The notes under the pieces were generated by a model. The model saw only the letters and a program-made list of their open reading frames with translations. It searched no databases and had not been told where the DNA came from. DNA of 64,000 nucleotides, taken from NCBI GenBank assembly GCA_003170825.1, contig PMYL01000041.1:144509-208508 (forward strand), read 5' to 3'. The position numbers and the translations under genes are program-made. Below are positions 7,218-16,841 of this stretch, in pieces; position 1 is the first letter of the stretch; every line of letters begins with the position of its first letter. The DNA is from Acidobacteriaceae bacterium (GTDB lineage: Bacteria > Acidobacteriota > Terriglobia > Terriglobales > Acidobacteriaceae).

Positions 7218-7283
7218 TGACTCTCGTTGCTTGATTACTCGAGACTCTTGTTGCTTGATTCCTCGAAACTCTCGTTGCTTATA
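7218..7283. repeat. 24-bp tandem repeat overlapping a gene end
   Basis: The unit (G/A)ACTCTCGTTGCTTGATTCC followed by TCGA occurs about 2.7 times. In the copy at about 7218-7241 an A replaces C, and this base creates the TAA stop of the minus-strand gene ending at 7235. The last residues of that protein are therefore encoded by the repeat. Confidence 0.7.
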
Positions 7284-7822
7284 GGTGCTTTGATCGTCAT
7301 CGGCTTCGCCGGCGATGGCTTCGCCGGTGTCGGCGCCGTTATTGTCTGCGTTACCATCGTTGGCTGCTGAACAACCGATTGGGTTAGCACGGCCGTCTTG
7401 GGCGGTGATTCATAATACCTCTGCGGGGACGGGTTGAGCAGAAGCAGAGTCAACCCGATGGCGGCAAACGCCAACGTCATCTTGTGCTTTCTCTTGCCCT
7501 CGAACCCGCTATCCAGCCCTCCCGGAAGATTCGCGCGATTGGACTGAATCGGCTCAGATAGTTCTTCTGCATCCACGTGGGCTGTTGCTGGCGTGCGCCA
7601 AGCAGTGGTTTCATGCAACCAGGCTACCAGATGCGACACGATGGCATGCGCCGTTGCGGGATTCGCGGGTGGCTGTGGGGCGGCATAAGAACCAAGAGCA
7701 GCATCGAAGTCGTCGAAGTTGGCGGGCAGTGTCGCGGGAGGTTTTCCGCTGTCCCAGTCGGCGAAATCGGCGGACAGCGTTGCAGGCAGCGTCTCCTCTA
7801 TATTTGAAACACGAACGTGCAT
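7235..7822 (-). CDS. Hypothetical single-pass membrane protein
   Basis: The product is 195 residues with an N-terminal stretch (IEETLPATL..DFADWDSG and LPANFDDFD) that I associate with small acidobacterial proteins. A helical segment follows, then one membrane helix (MTLAFAAIGLTLLLL, about residues 114-128), and a Pro/Ala/Thr-rich tail that is probably extracytoplasmic. The start is supported by GAGGA with 7-nt spacing. The C-terminus is encoded by the 24-bp tandem repeats at 7218-7283. Function is unknown; the gene stands alone. Confidence 0.6.
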   Translation of the reverse strand: MHVRVSNIEETLPATLSADFADWDSGKPPATLPANFDDFDAALGSYAAPQPPANPATAHAIVSHLVAWLHETTAWRTPATAHVDAEELSEPIQSNRANLPGGLDSGFEGKRKHKMTLAFAAIGLTLLLLNPSPQRYYESPPKTAVLTQSVVQQPTMVTQTITAPTPAKPSPAKPMTIKAPISNESFEESSNKSLE

Positions 7823-8439
7823 GCATTATTCCTCAGCAATCAAATTGATAGTTGGGGCTGTTTCGAGCACGAATTCCGGCCCGGGTTGATTGGACTTAGC
7901 ACATCAGATAGATATTGCGGCACTGGGAAAGAGCATTTCTGTTCAAAAACGGACACTCCTAGATTTAGATAGAAGATTGGTAAGCGCAGATATGGACCGG
8001 AATTTCCGTTTTGCCTTTCGGCTGCGAACCAATATACCCCCATTTGCCTCCGCTCGCGATCTTTTTTGCATTGGTTTCAAGGCCAGAGACCCGGTCGTGC
8101 GCTGATACTTGCCGCAGCGAGCGGGGTGGCGTATGTCGCTGGCCTCCTCTCTGAAGCATTCCTAGGGTTGCGCTTCGCTCCACCCTGCCACCCCAGCACG
8201 CGAAAACCGCGCGTGCCGGGGACCCCGGCCCTGGGCTATTCTCGTTGGCTCCCTCCGGGAGCAGGGTGCAAGGGGTCTTACCAGCACTTTCATGCGATTG
8301 CCCTGTACCGGTGATCGGGGCGCGTGAAACAGGGTTGTCCGGCGTGATAGGCTGGTCTGTTCTCTTTTTTAGAGCCTGACAGCTCGCCGATTCGACTTCG
8401 CCGCGGATGCAGGCTCGCATATCAACAGGAGAGACTCTC
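7823..8439. other. Spacer without a supported gene
   Basis: Short open frames occur on both strands, but none has a convincing ribosome binding site or protein-like composition. The stretch around 8160-8280 contains the motif AGGGTTGCGCTTCGCTCCACC and a GCACGCG..CGCGTGC inverted repeat, both of the dispersed-repeat type. The promoter of the secreted protein at 8440 should lie in the last 150 bp. Confidence 0.4.
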
Positions 8440-9579
8440 ATGAAACGTCTTCTTGCTCTGGCGGCCCTCTGCGCCTTTTCCTGCTGCCTGCACGCGCAGG
8501 CGGTCGATGCAACCGTCTGCGAGATTCTGAAGAACCCGCAGTCGTTCAATGGAAAGATCGTGCGCGTGAAGGGCACGGTCACGGCTGGTTTCGACCAGTT
8601 CGTGGTGAAGGGCGCGGGTTGCGGCCAGCAGGTGAACGCCATCTGGCTTGCCTATCCGGAGGGAACCAAGGCCAAGGCGGGTCCGGCGGCCATCCTGCAA
8701 TTGCTGCCCGCGCGGAACTTTGCCGGGACGGTCGCGGCTGTTGAGCGGACGCCGGTGCAACTGAATAAGGACAAGGAGTTCAAAAAGTTCGATTCCTTGC
8801 TCTCCACTCCTTACAAGGGCGACGGAATGTGCCTCGGGTGCAACCGGTACGCGGTGAGCGCGACCCTTGTGGGCCGGCTGGACGGAGCCGCGGCAGGGTT
8901 GCAGCGCGACAAAGCGGGGAAGATCGTGGGCATCAGCGGCTTCGGGAATCTGAATGCCTACAGCGCGCGCCTGGTGCTGCAATCGGTCTCCGATGTGACA
9001 TCGCAGGAGATTGACTACTCGAAGACCGCCGCGATTACCAAGGGAGAGATTGTGTCCGAAACCGGCGGGGAAGACCCGGTTGCGGATGCGCACAAGACTG
9101 CGAAGGCCTTCCCCTCCGGCAGCCCGCTGGGAGACCGGCTGGAGCGCGCCGCCGCCGCGTTCCCAAAGGAGGGCGATCACAATGGCGTGGCATTGGGATT
9201 CGGCGTTGCGAATGAAGCCACCAATAAGGGCGACGCGAAGGGCGAAACTGACTCCCCGGACGGCGTGCTGTTCAATTGCAAGTTGGATATGGCTCGGCTG
9301 AAGGGCAGTGCGTTGTCCATCGCCATTGCTTATGCGGGAACGCTGATTGCCGATATCCGCAGCCCGGAGCCGGCAGGGGGAATCACAGGAACCTACGCTC
9401 TTGAACAACACGGCTGGCAGACTGCGGTCCTGGGCGCAATCGGGAACCGCCTGAAGACCCTGACCGTGCCCGGCAGTTACCTTTTGTGGAACACGGCCTG
9501 GGCGCCTGCCGATCGCGACAAATCTCTGGAGGATGCGCTCAAGGATTTTCTTGCGAATGAGGAGTTGCTCGCCAGGTAA
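8440..9579 (+). CDS. Exported protein of unknown function
   Basis: The 379-residue product begins with a clear signal peptide (KRLLALAALCAFSCCLHAQA, cleavage after about residue 20). The first domain begins ILKNPQSFNGKIVRVKGTV (about 28-46), an arrangement seen in OB-fold-like exported proteins, and includes a Cys pair motif GMCLGCNRYAVSATLVG (about 130-146). The C-terminal half contains GVALGFGVANEATNKGD and a WLLW-type hydrophobic segment, with no enzyme motif recognised. ATG 8440 is chosen over an upstream frame because AGGAGAG lies at 8427-8433. The four mature-region Cys suggest disulphides or metal binding, which is speculative. Confidence 0.7.
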   Translation: MKRLLALAALCAFSCCLHAQAVDATVCEILKNPQSFNGKIVRVKGTVTAGFDQFVVKGAGCGQQVNAIWLAYPEGTKAKAGPAAILQLLPARNFAGTVAAVERTPVQLNKDKEFKKFDSLLSTPYKGDGMCLGCNRYAVSATLVGRLDGAAAGLQRDKAGKIVGISGFGNLNAYSARLVLQSVSDVTSQEIDYSKTAAITKGEIVSETGGEDPVADAHKTAKAFPSGSPLGDRLERAAAAFPKEGDHNGVALGFGVANEATNKGDAKGETDSPDGVLFNCKLDMARLKGSALSIAIAYAGTLIADIRSPEPAGGITGTYALEQHGWQTAVLGAIGNRLKTLTVPGSYLLWNTAWAPADRDKSLEDALKDFLANEELLAR

Positions 9580-9702
9580 ACCGCAGGCGGGTTGAAATCG
9601 CCGGCCGGCCGGCAGGACGGCTCCTGAGAGCGCCGGCCGAGCAGCGCTTCCACTTCCGAGGCTTCGATCGCCTGCCGACAGCCATGCTCTCCTGGCCCGC
9701 TC

Positions 9703-10653
9703 TCAGTCCAGATGGAGCCGCTTTGCCGTGCGCATTGCCAGCAAGGCCAGTGTCTCATCCACGCATTGATGGACCACCTGCTCCAGAGGGCGCGCCGCAT
9801 CGACCAGGATGGCTCGTCCGCGAAGAGCCGGGGAATTGGCCATGGCTCTATAGGCATTGGCCTGGCGCGCGGACTCTTGCGCGGAGACCTCCTGCTTTCT
9901 GGCCTGGAGCAGATGAGCCGGCGCATCCAGGACGAGCATCAGATCCGGCATGGGAATCAGCTTGGCAACCAGGCGCGCCAGCCACCGCGGCCCGCCATAG
10001 CGAAAGCGCCGCGCATCGATCAGCAGGTCCTGATAATAGCGGTCGAAGACGACCAGCGTGGAGCGCACCAGGAGTGGGCGCACGCGAAGGCAATAGCCCA
10101 GCACATAATCGACCCACAGAAACAGCAGCTTAGCAGCGGACATCAGCGCCCCGCGCGGAATCTGCCCATGGGGATCCGTGTTGTCCGTTCGTCCGTCAGA
10201 CGAGCCGCGAAGCAGGTTAGGCCGCAAATGAAAACAGGCAGTCCCCGCGAAGGCAGGGCCCACAGCGCGCATGTACGCCGCAATCACGCTGGACTTTCCG
10301 CTCCCGTCCGGGCCCATGACCGCGACCAAGAGCGCAGGCGGGCTGATCCAGTTCCTGATGCTCCGGGGCCACTGCGATGAAGGGGCGCTTGCAGGAAATT
10401 CACTCAAAATGTTCTCCGGAAAGGCAGTGAAGAAGTTGACCGGCGGGAGAATCCCAGGGGCATGATTTCCGGCCGGAACTATAGCTTGACCGGTTATATT
10501 ATAAACGTCGCAGGAATTCCAGAAACGATGTTTCGGGCGCCCTCCCGCCCTGTGAGTCATCTTGAAAGCCACTCTCCGTCCATCGAATCCGGTGGCGCAG
10601 GTCCAGGGTGTGACGCTGAGGCCAGACAATATCCTTTGCATCTCCAGCGACAA
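9703..10653 (-). CDS. Thymidylate kinase-like P-loop protein of the polysaccharide locus
   Basis: A P-loop VAVMGPDGSGKSS lies near residues 109-121 and VFDRYYQDLLID (the DR(Y/H) motif of thymidylate kinases) near 205, followed by PDLMLVLDAPAHLLQARK. The overall fold is that of dTMP kinase, but the protein is not the housekeeping enzyme: homologues of this type occur in polysaccharide gene clusters with unknown substrate. The first ~100 residues are poorly protein-like, so the true start may be well downstream; I could not find a decisive ribosome binding site. It is transcribed away from the flippase, sharing the 10654-10751 promoter region. I infer nucleotide or sugar phosphorylation during polymer synthesis. 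Confidence 0.72.
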   Translation of the reverse strand: MSLEMQRILSGLSVTPWTCATGFDGRRVAFKMTHRAGGRPKHRFWNSCDVYNITGQAIVPAGNHAPGILPPVNFFTAFPENILSEFPASAPSSQWPRSIRNWISPPALLVAVMGPDGSGKSSVIAAYMRAVGPAFAGTACFHLRPNLLRGSSDGRTDNTDPHGQIPRGALMSAAKLLFLWVDYVLGYCLRVRPLLVRSTLVVFDRYYQDLLIDARRFRYGGPRWLARLVAKLIPMPDLMLVLDAPAHLLQARKQEVSAQESARQANAYRAMANSPALRGRAILVDAARPLEQVVHQCVDETLALLAMRTAKRLHLD

Positions 10654-10751
10654 TCTCTAAAATGTAGCAGGGCGGACGGCACAGATCACCGCGCGCAGGT
10701 CTTTCGGTGTACAGAATAGATAGCACAATTTTTCGGCGCTGACGGAAAACA

Positions 10752-12092
10752 GTGGAGGCCAGGGTGCGGGAATCATCGGCGGCGGAATGCGAAGCGCGTG
10801 CGGATACGGTGGTTTCGAAAGGAATATATCGCCCTATCGGCGTGCTTTTGTCGCGCCGCGAGTCCTGGGCGCTTGCCGATCAGGCGATGGTAAGCGTCGC
10901 TAACTTTCTCTCCGGAATCCTGGTGGCGCGCCTGGTAGGCTTGCGCGAATTTGGCGTCTTCTCGCTGGCCTGGGCCTCAGTGCTTTTTGTGAACAGCATA
11001 CAGAGCGCGTTAATCACCGCGCCCATGGTAAGCGTCGGCCCGATTCTTGAGACGCAGATCGGTTCCTGCTACTACGCCGCGGTGCTGTTACAGCAAACGG
11101 TATTTGCCTGTGCGGCCTCGCTGCTGGTGGAAGCGGGAGTCGTTCTGTCGGCGCATTTCTGGCCGGCATGGGGTATCCGACCGCTGGCGCTGCCGCTTGC
11201 CGTATCCGTCTTTGCCTATCAGATGCAGGATTTCATGCGGCGCTACTTCTTCGCGACGCGCCGCGTGAAGCTGGGCTTGCTGAACGATGCCGTGAGTTTT
11301 CTGCCGCAGATACTGATTCTCGCCGTCCTGTTTCGGGCTCACGGCGTGGATTCGCGGATCGCGCTGTGGGTGATGGGGCTGACTTCGCTGGCAGGATTCG
11401 TCCTCGGACTCCTGACCTTCGGAAGCTACAAAATCGAATGGGGCGCTGTGCGGGCCGTGGCATCGCGGCACTGGGTGTCCTCCAAATGGCTTGTGGGCTC
11501 GGCCATCATGGGGTGGACTTCCGGAAACTTCTTCCTGCCGGCGGCGGCCATCGTTCTGGGACCGGCGGCCGCGGGCGGAGTACGCGCCGCACAGACCCTG
11601 GGCCAGGTTCTGTTTGTCCTGTTCAACAGTCTGGAGAATTATCTGCCGAACGAAGCAGCGCGGAGATTTCACAGCCATGGAATCGGCGCCCTGCGGTCCT
11701 ATCTGCGAAACTCCGGGAAAGCTGTGATGTCTATTGCCGGGGTGCTCTGCCTGACCATTGCGCTAAGTGGCCGCTGGCTGCTGACGTTCCTGTATGGGCG
11801 TCAATACGGCAGCTTCGCCGGCGTGCTGGCCATTATCATGGCCACTTACTTTCTGACCTCCGCCGCCCTTCCGGCGCGCTTTGGCCTGCGCGTTCTGGAA
11901 AATACCAGGCCGCTGTTCGCGGCACAGGCGGCCGCCGGCGTGTTGACGGTTGCAACCATCTTTCCTCTGATCGCGCATTTCGGAGTGACGGGAGCAGCCT
12001 GGTCCTCCTTCGCATCGCAGTTGGTGATGCTGGGCATCGTGACCATGGCGCTGATGAGCAGGATGAAGCGCGAGGCCGAGACCAGCCTATGA
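10752..12092 (+). CDS. Wzx-type polysaccharide flippase
   Basis: The 446-residue integral membrane protein of the MOP/PST superfamily shows about 12-14 hydrophobic segments. The first follows the typical SWALADQAMVSVANFLSGILVARL segment near residues 38-61. It would flip undecaprenyl-linked repeat units across the inner membrane. The start is GTG 10752; a later start near residue 30 is possible. Its stop overlaps the ATG of the next glycosyltransferase (ATGA at 12089-12092), marking the start of a tightly packed operon that runs through the Wza gene. Confidence 0.85.
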   Translation: MEARVRESSAAECEARADTVVSKGIYRPIGVLLSRRESWALADQAMVSVANFLSGILVARLVGLREFGVFSLAWASVLFVNSIQSALITAPMVSVGPILETQIGSCYYAAVLLQQTVFACAASLLVEAGVVLSAHFWPAWGIRPLALPLAVSVFAYQMQDFMRRYFFATRRVKLGLLNDAVSFLPQILILAVLFRAHGVDSRIALWVMGLTSLAGFVLGLLTFGSYKIEWGAVRAVASRHWVSSKWLVGSAIMGWTSGNFFLPAAAIVLGPAAAGGVRAAQTLGQVLFVLFNSLENYLPNEAARRFHSHGIGALRSYLRNSGKAVMSIAGVLCLTIALSGRWLLTFLYGRQYGSFAGVLAIIMATYFLTSAALPARFGLRVLENTRPLFAAQAAAGVLTVATIFPLIAHFGVTGAAWSSFASQLVMLGIVTMALMSRMKREAETSL

Positions 12093-13219
12093 GAATCGTT
12101 CACATCGGTCCCTTCAAGATCGGGACGACCAACGGAAGTTATAACGCGCTGTGGTCGCTGGCGAAAGCGCAGGCCGCCGCCGGTGATGCGGTCACCATCA
12201 TGCGCGTGGGCAAACCGGTGTCGCAGGAACAACGAGAGCTTGCCGCCGCCAAAGGAGTAACGTTCGCCGGCTTTCCCTGCGACAGATGGATGAACTTCTG
12301 GTCCGATCCCAGCGGCGTGTTCGAGAGGCTCCTGGGCGAGCTTCGGCCCGATGTGGCGCATTTGCAATATGTCCGCGTGCCCAAGTACCACTACATCGCG
12401 CGCGCATTGAAAAGGCGCGATATCCCTTTCGTGGTTTCCACGCACGGCGGATTGAACCCGACGGAGATGCTCCGTCGAGGCACAAGCAAGAGAATCTACT
12501 GGAAGCTGGTGGAAAGCGGCGTGCACAAGCTCGCCGCCGGAATTCACTTTGTCAGCCAAGCGGAGCGCGACAGCTACGTGCGCGATTTCGGGGCTCCGCG
12601 CCGGGCGGCGGTGATCCCCAACGCCGTTGAGATACCGCCCGGGATTGCGTGGAAAGGCCTGCGCGATGCGGCTGCCCCGAAGCTGGCTTTCTTTGGGCGT
12701 TATGATATCTGGCACAAGGGTCTCGACCTTACGGCGGAAACACTGCGCCTGCTCTGGAAGCAGGGACTGAAGCCGGAGTTGCATCTGTACGGCGGAATCA
12801 AAGACCGCTTTGCCAAGCAAATAAGAGATCTGCTGGAGAAATACCGCGAGATCCCTATCATCGATCATGGCTTGGTGCTCGGCGAACAGAAATTCCGCGC
12901 GATGGCCGAGTGCGATTTCTATATCCAGCACTCGCGCTTCGAGCTGTTCGGCTTATCTCTGGTGGAGGCGATGGGGCTTGGCGTTCCCGCGCTGGTGAGC
13001 TCGACCAGCGACCTGATGCCGGAGTTGAGGCAGAGTCAGGCGGCCTTCGAGATTCCGCTCGATCCCGAGCGCGCGGCCGAGATACTGTCTGCAATCCTCA
13101 AAGACCGCGATAGAATTACCCAGGTGGCGGGCGCCGGACGCCGTTGGATGCAGCAGGAATGCTCACCGGATTTCATTGCCCGCAAAATGCGCGAGTTTTA
13201 CCAGGAGTTGCATGTCTGA
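12089..13219 (+). CDS. GT4-family glycosyltransferase
   Basis: The 376-residue GT-B fold enzyme transfers a sugar to the lipid-linked repeat unit at the cytoplasmic membrane face. The N-terminus is RIVHIGPFKIGTTNGSYN. The C-terminal nucleotide-sugar domain carries LAFFGRYDIWHKGLD (about 196-210) and the EX7E motif in FELFGLSLVEAMGLGVPAL (about 288-306). ATG 12089 overlaps the flippase stop by 4 bp, and the end overlaps the next gene by 8 bp, so translation is coupled. The long upstream frame is the flippase region in another phase. Donor and acceptor cannot be read from the sequence. Confidence 0.88.
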   Translation: MRIVHIGPFKIGTTNGSYNALWSLAKAQAAAGDAVTIMRVGKPVSQEQRELAAAKGVTFAGFPCDRWMNFWSDPSGVFERLLGELRPDVAHLQYVRVPKYHYIARALKRRDIPFVVSTHGGLNPTEMLRRGTSKRIYWKLVESGVHKLAAGIHFVSQAERDSYVRDFGAPRRAAVIPNAVEIPPGIAWKGLRDAAAPKLAFFGRYDIWHKGLDLTAETLRLLWKQGLKPELHLYGGIKDRFAKQIRDLLEKYREIPIIDHGLVLGEQKFRAMAECDFYIQHSRFELFGLSLVEAMGLGVPALVSSTSDLMPELRQSQAAFEIPLDPERAAEILSAILKDRDRITQVAGAGRRWMQQECSPDFIARKMREFYQELHV

Positions 13220-14324
13220 GACCATGAGCCGCCTGCGACTGGCTGAGGAAATTGCCGGCGCCTTGGAGCGCGAGGGCATACGTTATGCCGTCGTGCACGG
13301 AACGCATGGCTATCCGCAGACGATCGGCCGCGACCTGGATTTGGCGATCGCTCTTGAAGATGCCAGGAAGGCGATTTGCGTCGCGGCCGATAAGGCTGCC
13401 CAATGCGGATACACCAAAGCCTTTTCACGCTGGTCGCATTGGGGGCTTCACCAGCTTTCTCTCATCCGCGAAGACGAGCGGGAAGGACTGCCAATAGATT
13501 TCCTATGCACCACCGGCGTATGGCGGGCCAAATGGATCGAGCTGATGCGCCCCGATCATATGCTCAGGCTGATCGAAAGCGATAAAACGATTGGCCCGTT
13601 CCGCCTGTCGGAAGAGGGCACGTTCATCAAGGCCTGCATACGTCCATTGCTGTGCGGAGACTTGATCCGTTTCGGTCATGAGTTTCCCATGCCCGTCTCG
13701 ATTCCGGAACAAATTGACCGGGAGTGGCTCATTGACACCATTGGACCGGCAGGTGTCTCGCTGCTCGCATCGTCCAGTGTGGAGGAACTCAAAGCTCGCT
13801 ATTCGCTGCGGAGATTGCAGGGCCGCTGGATCGCGCGTCATCCGATCGGCGCTCTCAAGAGCTTGGCGCAAAGCATCTTTTGCCGTATCCAGCGCGCGGC
13901 GTTCGATGCCGCCGACGTGATTGTGGTGGAAACGCCCCGGCCAGATGCGGTTCGCCAGGCCGTCGAGGCGCTCAAGCCGGAGTTTAAGAAGTTGTTTCTG
14001 GAGCCGAGCTATTTTGAAGCCCCGAAGAACAGCATCGCAATGAGACTAGGTTTTGCCCTCGGTTGGCGAAAGCTTCCCATTTCGGAATTCCGCCTCTCGG
14101 TTGTCGCCAAAGAAGCAAACGCCGGCCAAAGGAAGATGCGGCCCGGAAAAGGAAGAAAGTTCCTCGACGCCGAGTGCTACTGCGCTATCCCGGATTCGGA
14201 TGCGGAAGCCATGCGCGAACAGCTTCGCCGAAGCCTGCTGGATTTTGTGTACGGCCGCTACGGCATCAGGTCCGGTCTTTCATTGAAGCCTGAATTGGAA
14301 CATACTGCCGGAGTTCGCTTGTGA
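13212..14324 (+). CDS. Nucleotidyltransferase-like protein of the polysaccharide locus
   Basis: The 370-residue protein has the pattern of the nucleotidyltransferase fold: HGTHGYPQTIGRDLDLAI (about residues 28-45) with paired acidic residues, and a later PIDFL strand (about 96-100) that could supply the third acidic residue. The C-terminal 150 residues are basic and have no known motif. ATG 13212 is preceded by AGGAG and overlaps the glycosyltransferase stop. Together with the thymidylate kinase-like protein at 9703-10653 it could form a two-enzyme modification step, which is inference. The substrate is unknown. Confidence 0.65.
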   Translation: MSETMSRLRLAEEIAGALEREGIRYAVVHGTHGYPQTIGRDLDLAIALEDARKAICVAADKAAQCGYTKAFSRWSHWGLHQLSLIREDEREGLPIDFLCTTGVWRAKWIELMRPDHMLRLIESDKTIGPFRLSEEGTFIKACIRPLLCGDLIRFGHEFPMPVSIPEQIDREWLIDTIGPAGVSLLASSSVEELKARYSLRRLQGRWIARHPIGALKSLAQSIFCRIQRAAFDAADVIVVETPRPDAVRQAVEALKPEFKKLFLEPSYFEAPKNSIAMRLGFALGWRKLPISEFRLSVVAKEANAGQRKMRPGKGRKFLDAECYCAIPDSDAEAMREQLRRSLLDFVYGRYGIRSGLSLKPELEHTAGVRL

Positions 14325-14462
14325 TTGCCGCGTGCGATGGGCGAAAGACACCGCGAGATTTCGATTGACCTCAATGCCACCAGACCCTATACTTCTAATA
14401 CACGGAATTTGCGTCAGAATCCACCGGATGTCAGGAGTTGTTCGTCCTGCGAACAGAGACTA

Positions 14463-16841
14463 ATGAGCCAAGGAAGTTCAAAAACCTCTTCCCGTTCACC
14501 TCAGGGACCTAACCCGCCTTTCGCATCCGATCCTCTTGGGCGGGTGCATGAAGAGGAGTCGCTGCGGGATATATTGCGCGTTTGGCGCAAAAGAAAGTAT
14601 TTCATACTGTCGTTTGCTCTGGGAGCGCTTGCGCTTGGGCTGCTGGGATGTTTTATGATGCGCCCGCAGTATACGTCGACGGCGACGTTGCTTGTAGACA
14701 GAGATGCCTCGAGCGGCCTGGATCTGGGTTCTCTCGCAGGCATGGCGTCGGCCCTTGGCGGCTCGGACGACGTAAAGAGCGAAATTCAGACCAACGCCGC
14801 TGTTCTTCAAACCGACACCATTCTTCTCAAGGTTGTCAGCGAACTGAATCTGCAGAGCGTGGCGCCTTATCAATATAAGTACAAACCGGGATGGTTCGGT
14901 GGGAACTCAAGAATCAACGCCGAGCAGGGTCTTCCCCTCGAAATGGCTCCTGCTACAAGGGAGCGGATACTCTCGCTTATCTCGGCGCGCCTTAAGGTAG
15001 CTCCCAAGCAGGACACTCGGCTTATCGAGGTCACCTACCGCGATTATGATCCCGAAAGGGCGGCTGCAATTGCGAATTCGGTCGTGAACACTTACATCCA
15101 CGCATATCTCGAGATGCACTACCAGTCAACAGCCAGAGCCTCTGACTGGCTTTCAGGCCAGCTAGGCACTCTAAAGGCGAATGTGGATGATTCGCAGAAC
15201 AAGCTGGCAGATTACGAGCGGAAAACCGGGTTGACTGTGCTCATGCTTGGCATGAGCATGGAGACAAACGGCGCTTCCAGCTCCTCTGGAGGAGGAAGCG
15301 CTTCCGGCTCCGGTGGCGGGGTTCATATTCCAGCAGTCGACAAACTCTCCGCCTTGAATGCGGAGTTGACTTCCGCCGAGGCAAATCGGATTGCGAAAGA
15401 GGCGATTTATCATCTCACGCAAACGCAAAGCCCTGAGGTTGTGCTCGGGCTCGGGAGCAGCGATCTGTCTTCGATGGGCGGAGGGTCCGCGGTTATCAGC
15501 CAGGGCAATGGGTTGGCAGTGCTACAAGCTCTTCGCGAACAGGAAGCTGCCATAAAAGTGAACTATGGCGACATTTCTACCAAGTATGGGGCGAAGAACC
15601 CTCGTTTGGGCGAGCTTCAAGGTCAGCTTACCGCTCTCAATGAACAGATTCACCAGGAATTGCTGCGCATCAATCAGCGCGCCCAGAACGATCTGACCCT
15701 TGCACAGAAGGCAGAAGGCGCAATTCGCGAAGAGTATACCAAACAAGAGGATGTGGTAAACAAACTCAACGACAGCATGGTGCAGTTGGAGATACTTGCG
15801 GGCGAGGCGATCTCAAGCCGCGTCCTCTATGAACAGCTTCACACCAGGCTCCAGGAGGCAGGGGTAACGGCCGGCGTCAAGGCCACAAACCTCGATCTCG
15901 TGGATCCGGCTCGTCCACCTGCGAGACAGGCCCGGCCAAACTGGCTGCTCTACCCAGCTGTTGCACTCAGCGCCGGCCTGTTGCTGGGGATCGCGGGCGC
16001 CTTCATCAGGGAGAATTTAGATGATGCTGTCGTAACTTCGGAACAGGTTCAGCAGATTTCCGGTTATCCCGTTCTGGCTGCCATCCCGCTCGTGCGCGCC
16101 GGGGATAATGCGCCACCCGCTTCCACTGGAGAGTATCAGGAATCCAGTCTGCTGGTGAGCCAGCCCAAGGCGCCCGCCGCGGAATCTTATCGCGCATTGC
16201 GGACAGCGATTCAACTATCCGCCATAGACAGTCCGCTGCAGGCTTTGATTGTCTGCAGTCCCTTGACCGGTGACGGGAAGAGCACGATTTGCTATAACCT
16301 CGCTATTGCATTTGCACAGCAGGGAAAGCGCGTTCTGATTGTTGACGCCGATATGCGCAAATCCAAGATGCATCTGTTGTTTCGAGCCCAGAAGAGTCCC
16401 GGCCTCAGCGAGGTTCTCGCCGGGCGGGTTTCATTTGAGGCCGCGGTTCGGCCGCATAGCGCAGTGGAAAACCTTTGGCTGCTTCCGGCCGGCATAGCGC
16501 CGCCGAATCCGGCCGAACTGGTGGGATCCTCGCGTTGGGACGATCTTCTTGCCTTTCTGCGCGGGCGGTATGATCTGATCCTCATCGACAGTCCGCCCAT
16601 ACTTCTCGTGACGGACGCGGTTATTCTCTCTTCCAAGGCAGACGGCACTATCGTGGTGATCCGCTCCGGGTCGACTGCGCGAACAGTGCTGGCCCGCATC
16701 TCCGAATGGATGGACCGCAGTATAGGCCGGCAACTCGGCTTCGTTCTCAACGCGGTCGATACAAGATCGGTTGAGTACTACTATGCCTACGGATATTATG
16801 GAGACTCCAAATACTACGGAGAGGAGAATTCCCAGTCGTGA
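14463..16841 (+). CDS. Wzz/BY-kinase: polysaccharide chain-length regulator and tyrosine autokinase
   Basis: The 792-residue fusion has a Wzz domain anchored by membrane helices at about 46-66 and 492-514, with a coiled-coil periplasmic region between them. A cytoplasmic BY-kinase follows, with Walker A SPLTGDGKST (about 598-607), Walker A' VLIVDADMR (about 620) and Walker B LILIDSPP (about 700). The C-terminus carries the Tyr cluster VEYYYAYGYYGDSKYY that is autophosphorylated in this family to control polymer export. A Gly/Ser-rich insert (SSSSGGGSASGSGGG) lies near residue 280. A TTG at 14325 extends the frame, but ATG 14463 puts a normal cytoplasmic tail before the first helix. The stop overlaps the next gene's GTG. 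Confidence 0.88.
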   Translation: MSQGSSKTSSRSPQGPNPPFASDPLGRVHEEESLRDILRVWRKRKYFILSFALGALALGLLGCFMMRPQYTSTATLLVDRDASSGLDLGSLAGMASALGGSDDVKSEIQTNAAVLQTDTILLKVVSELNLQSVAPYQYKYKPGWFGGNSRINAEQGLPLEMAPATRERILSLISARLKVAPKQDTRLIEVTYRDYDPERAAAIANSVVNTYIHAYLEMHYQSTARASDWLSGQLGTLKANVDDSQNKLADYERKTGLTVLMLGMSMETNGASSSSGGGSASGSGGGVHIPAVDKLSALNAELTSAEANRIAKEAIYHLTQTQSPEVVLGLGSSDLSSMGGGSAVISQGNGLAVLQALREQEAAIKVNYGDISTKYGAKNPRLGELQGQLTALNEQIHQELLRINQRAQNDLTLAQKAEGAIREEYTKQEDVVNKLNDSMVQLEILAGEAISSRVLYEQLHTRLQEAGVTAGVKATNLDLVDPARPPARQARPNWLLYPAVALSAGLLLGIAGAFIRENLDDAVVTSEQVQQISGYPVLAAIPLVRAGDNAPPASTGEYQESSLLVSQPKAPAAESYRALRTAIQLSAIDSPLQALIVCSPLTGDGKSTICYNLAIAFAQQGKRVLIVDADMRKSKMHLLFRAQKSPGLSEVLAGRVSFEAAVRPHSAVENLWLLPAGIAPPNPAELVGSSRWDDLLAFLRGRYDLILIDSPPILLVTDAVILSSKADGTIVVIRSGSTARTVLARISEWMDRSIGRQLGFVLNAVDTRSVEYYYAYGYYGDSKYYGEENSQS

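Noticed and set aside
7965..8642. 225-codon minus-strand frame near the secreted protein
   Set aside because: It overlaps the signal peptide and first domain of the plus-strand gene at 8440 and shows no protein-like features.
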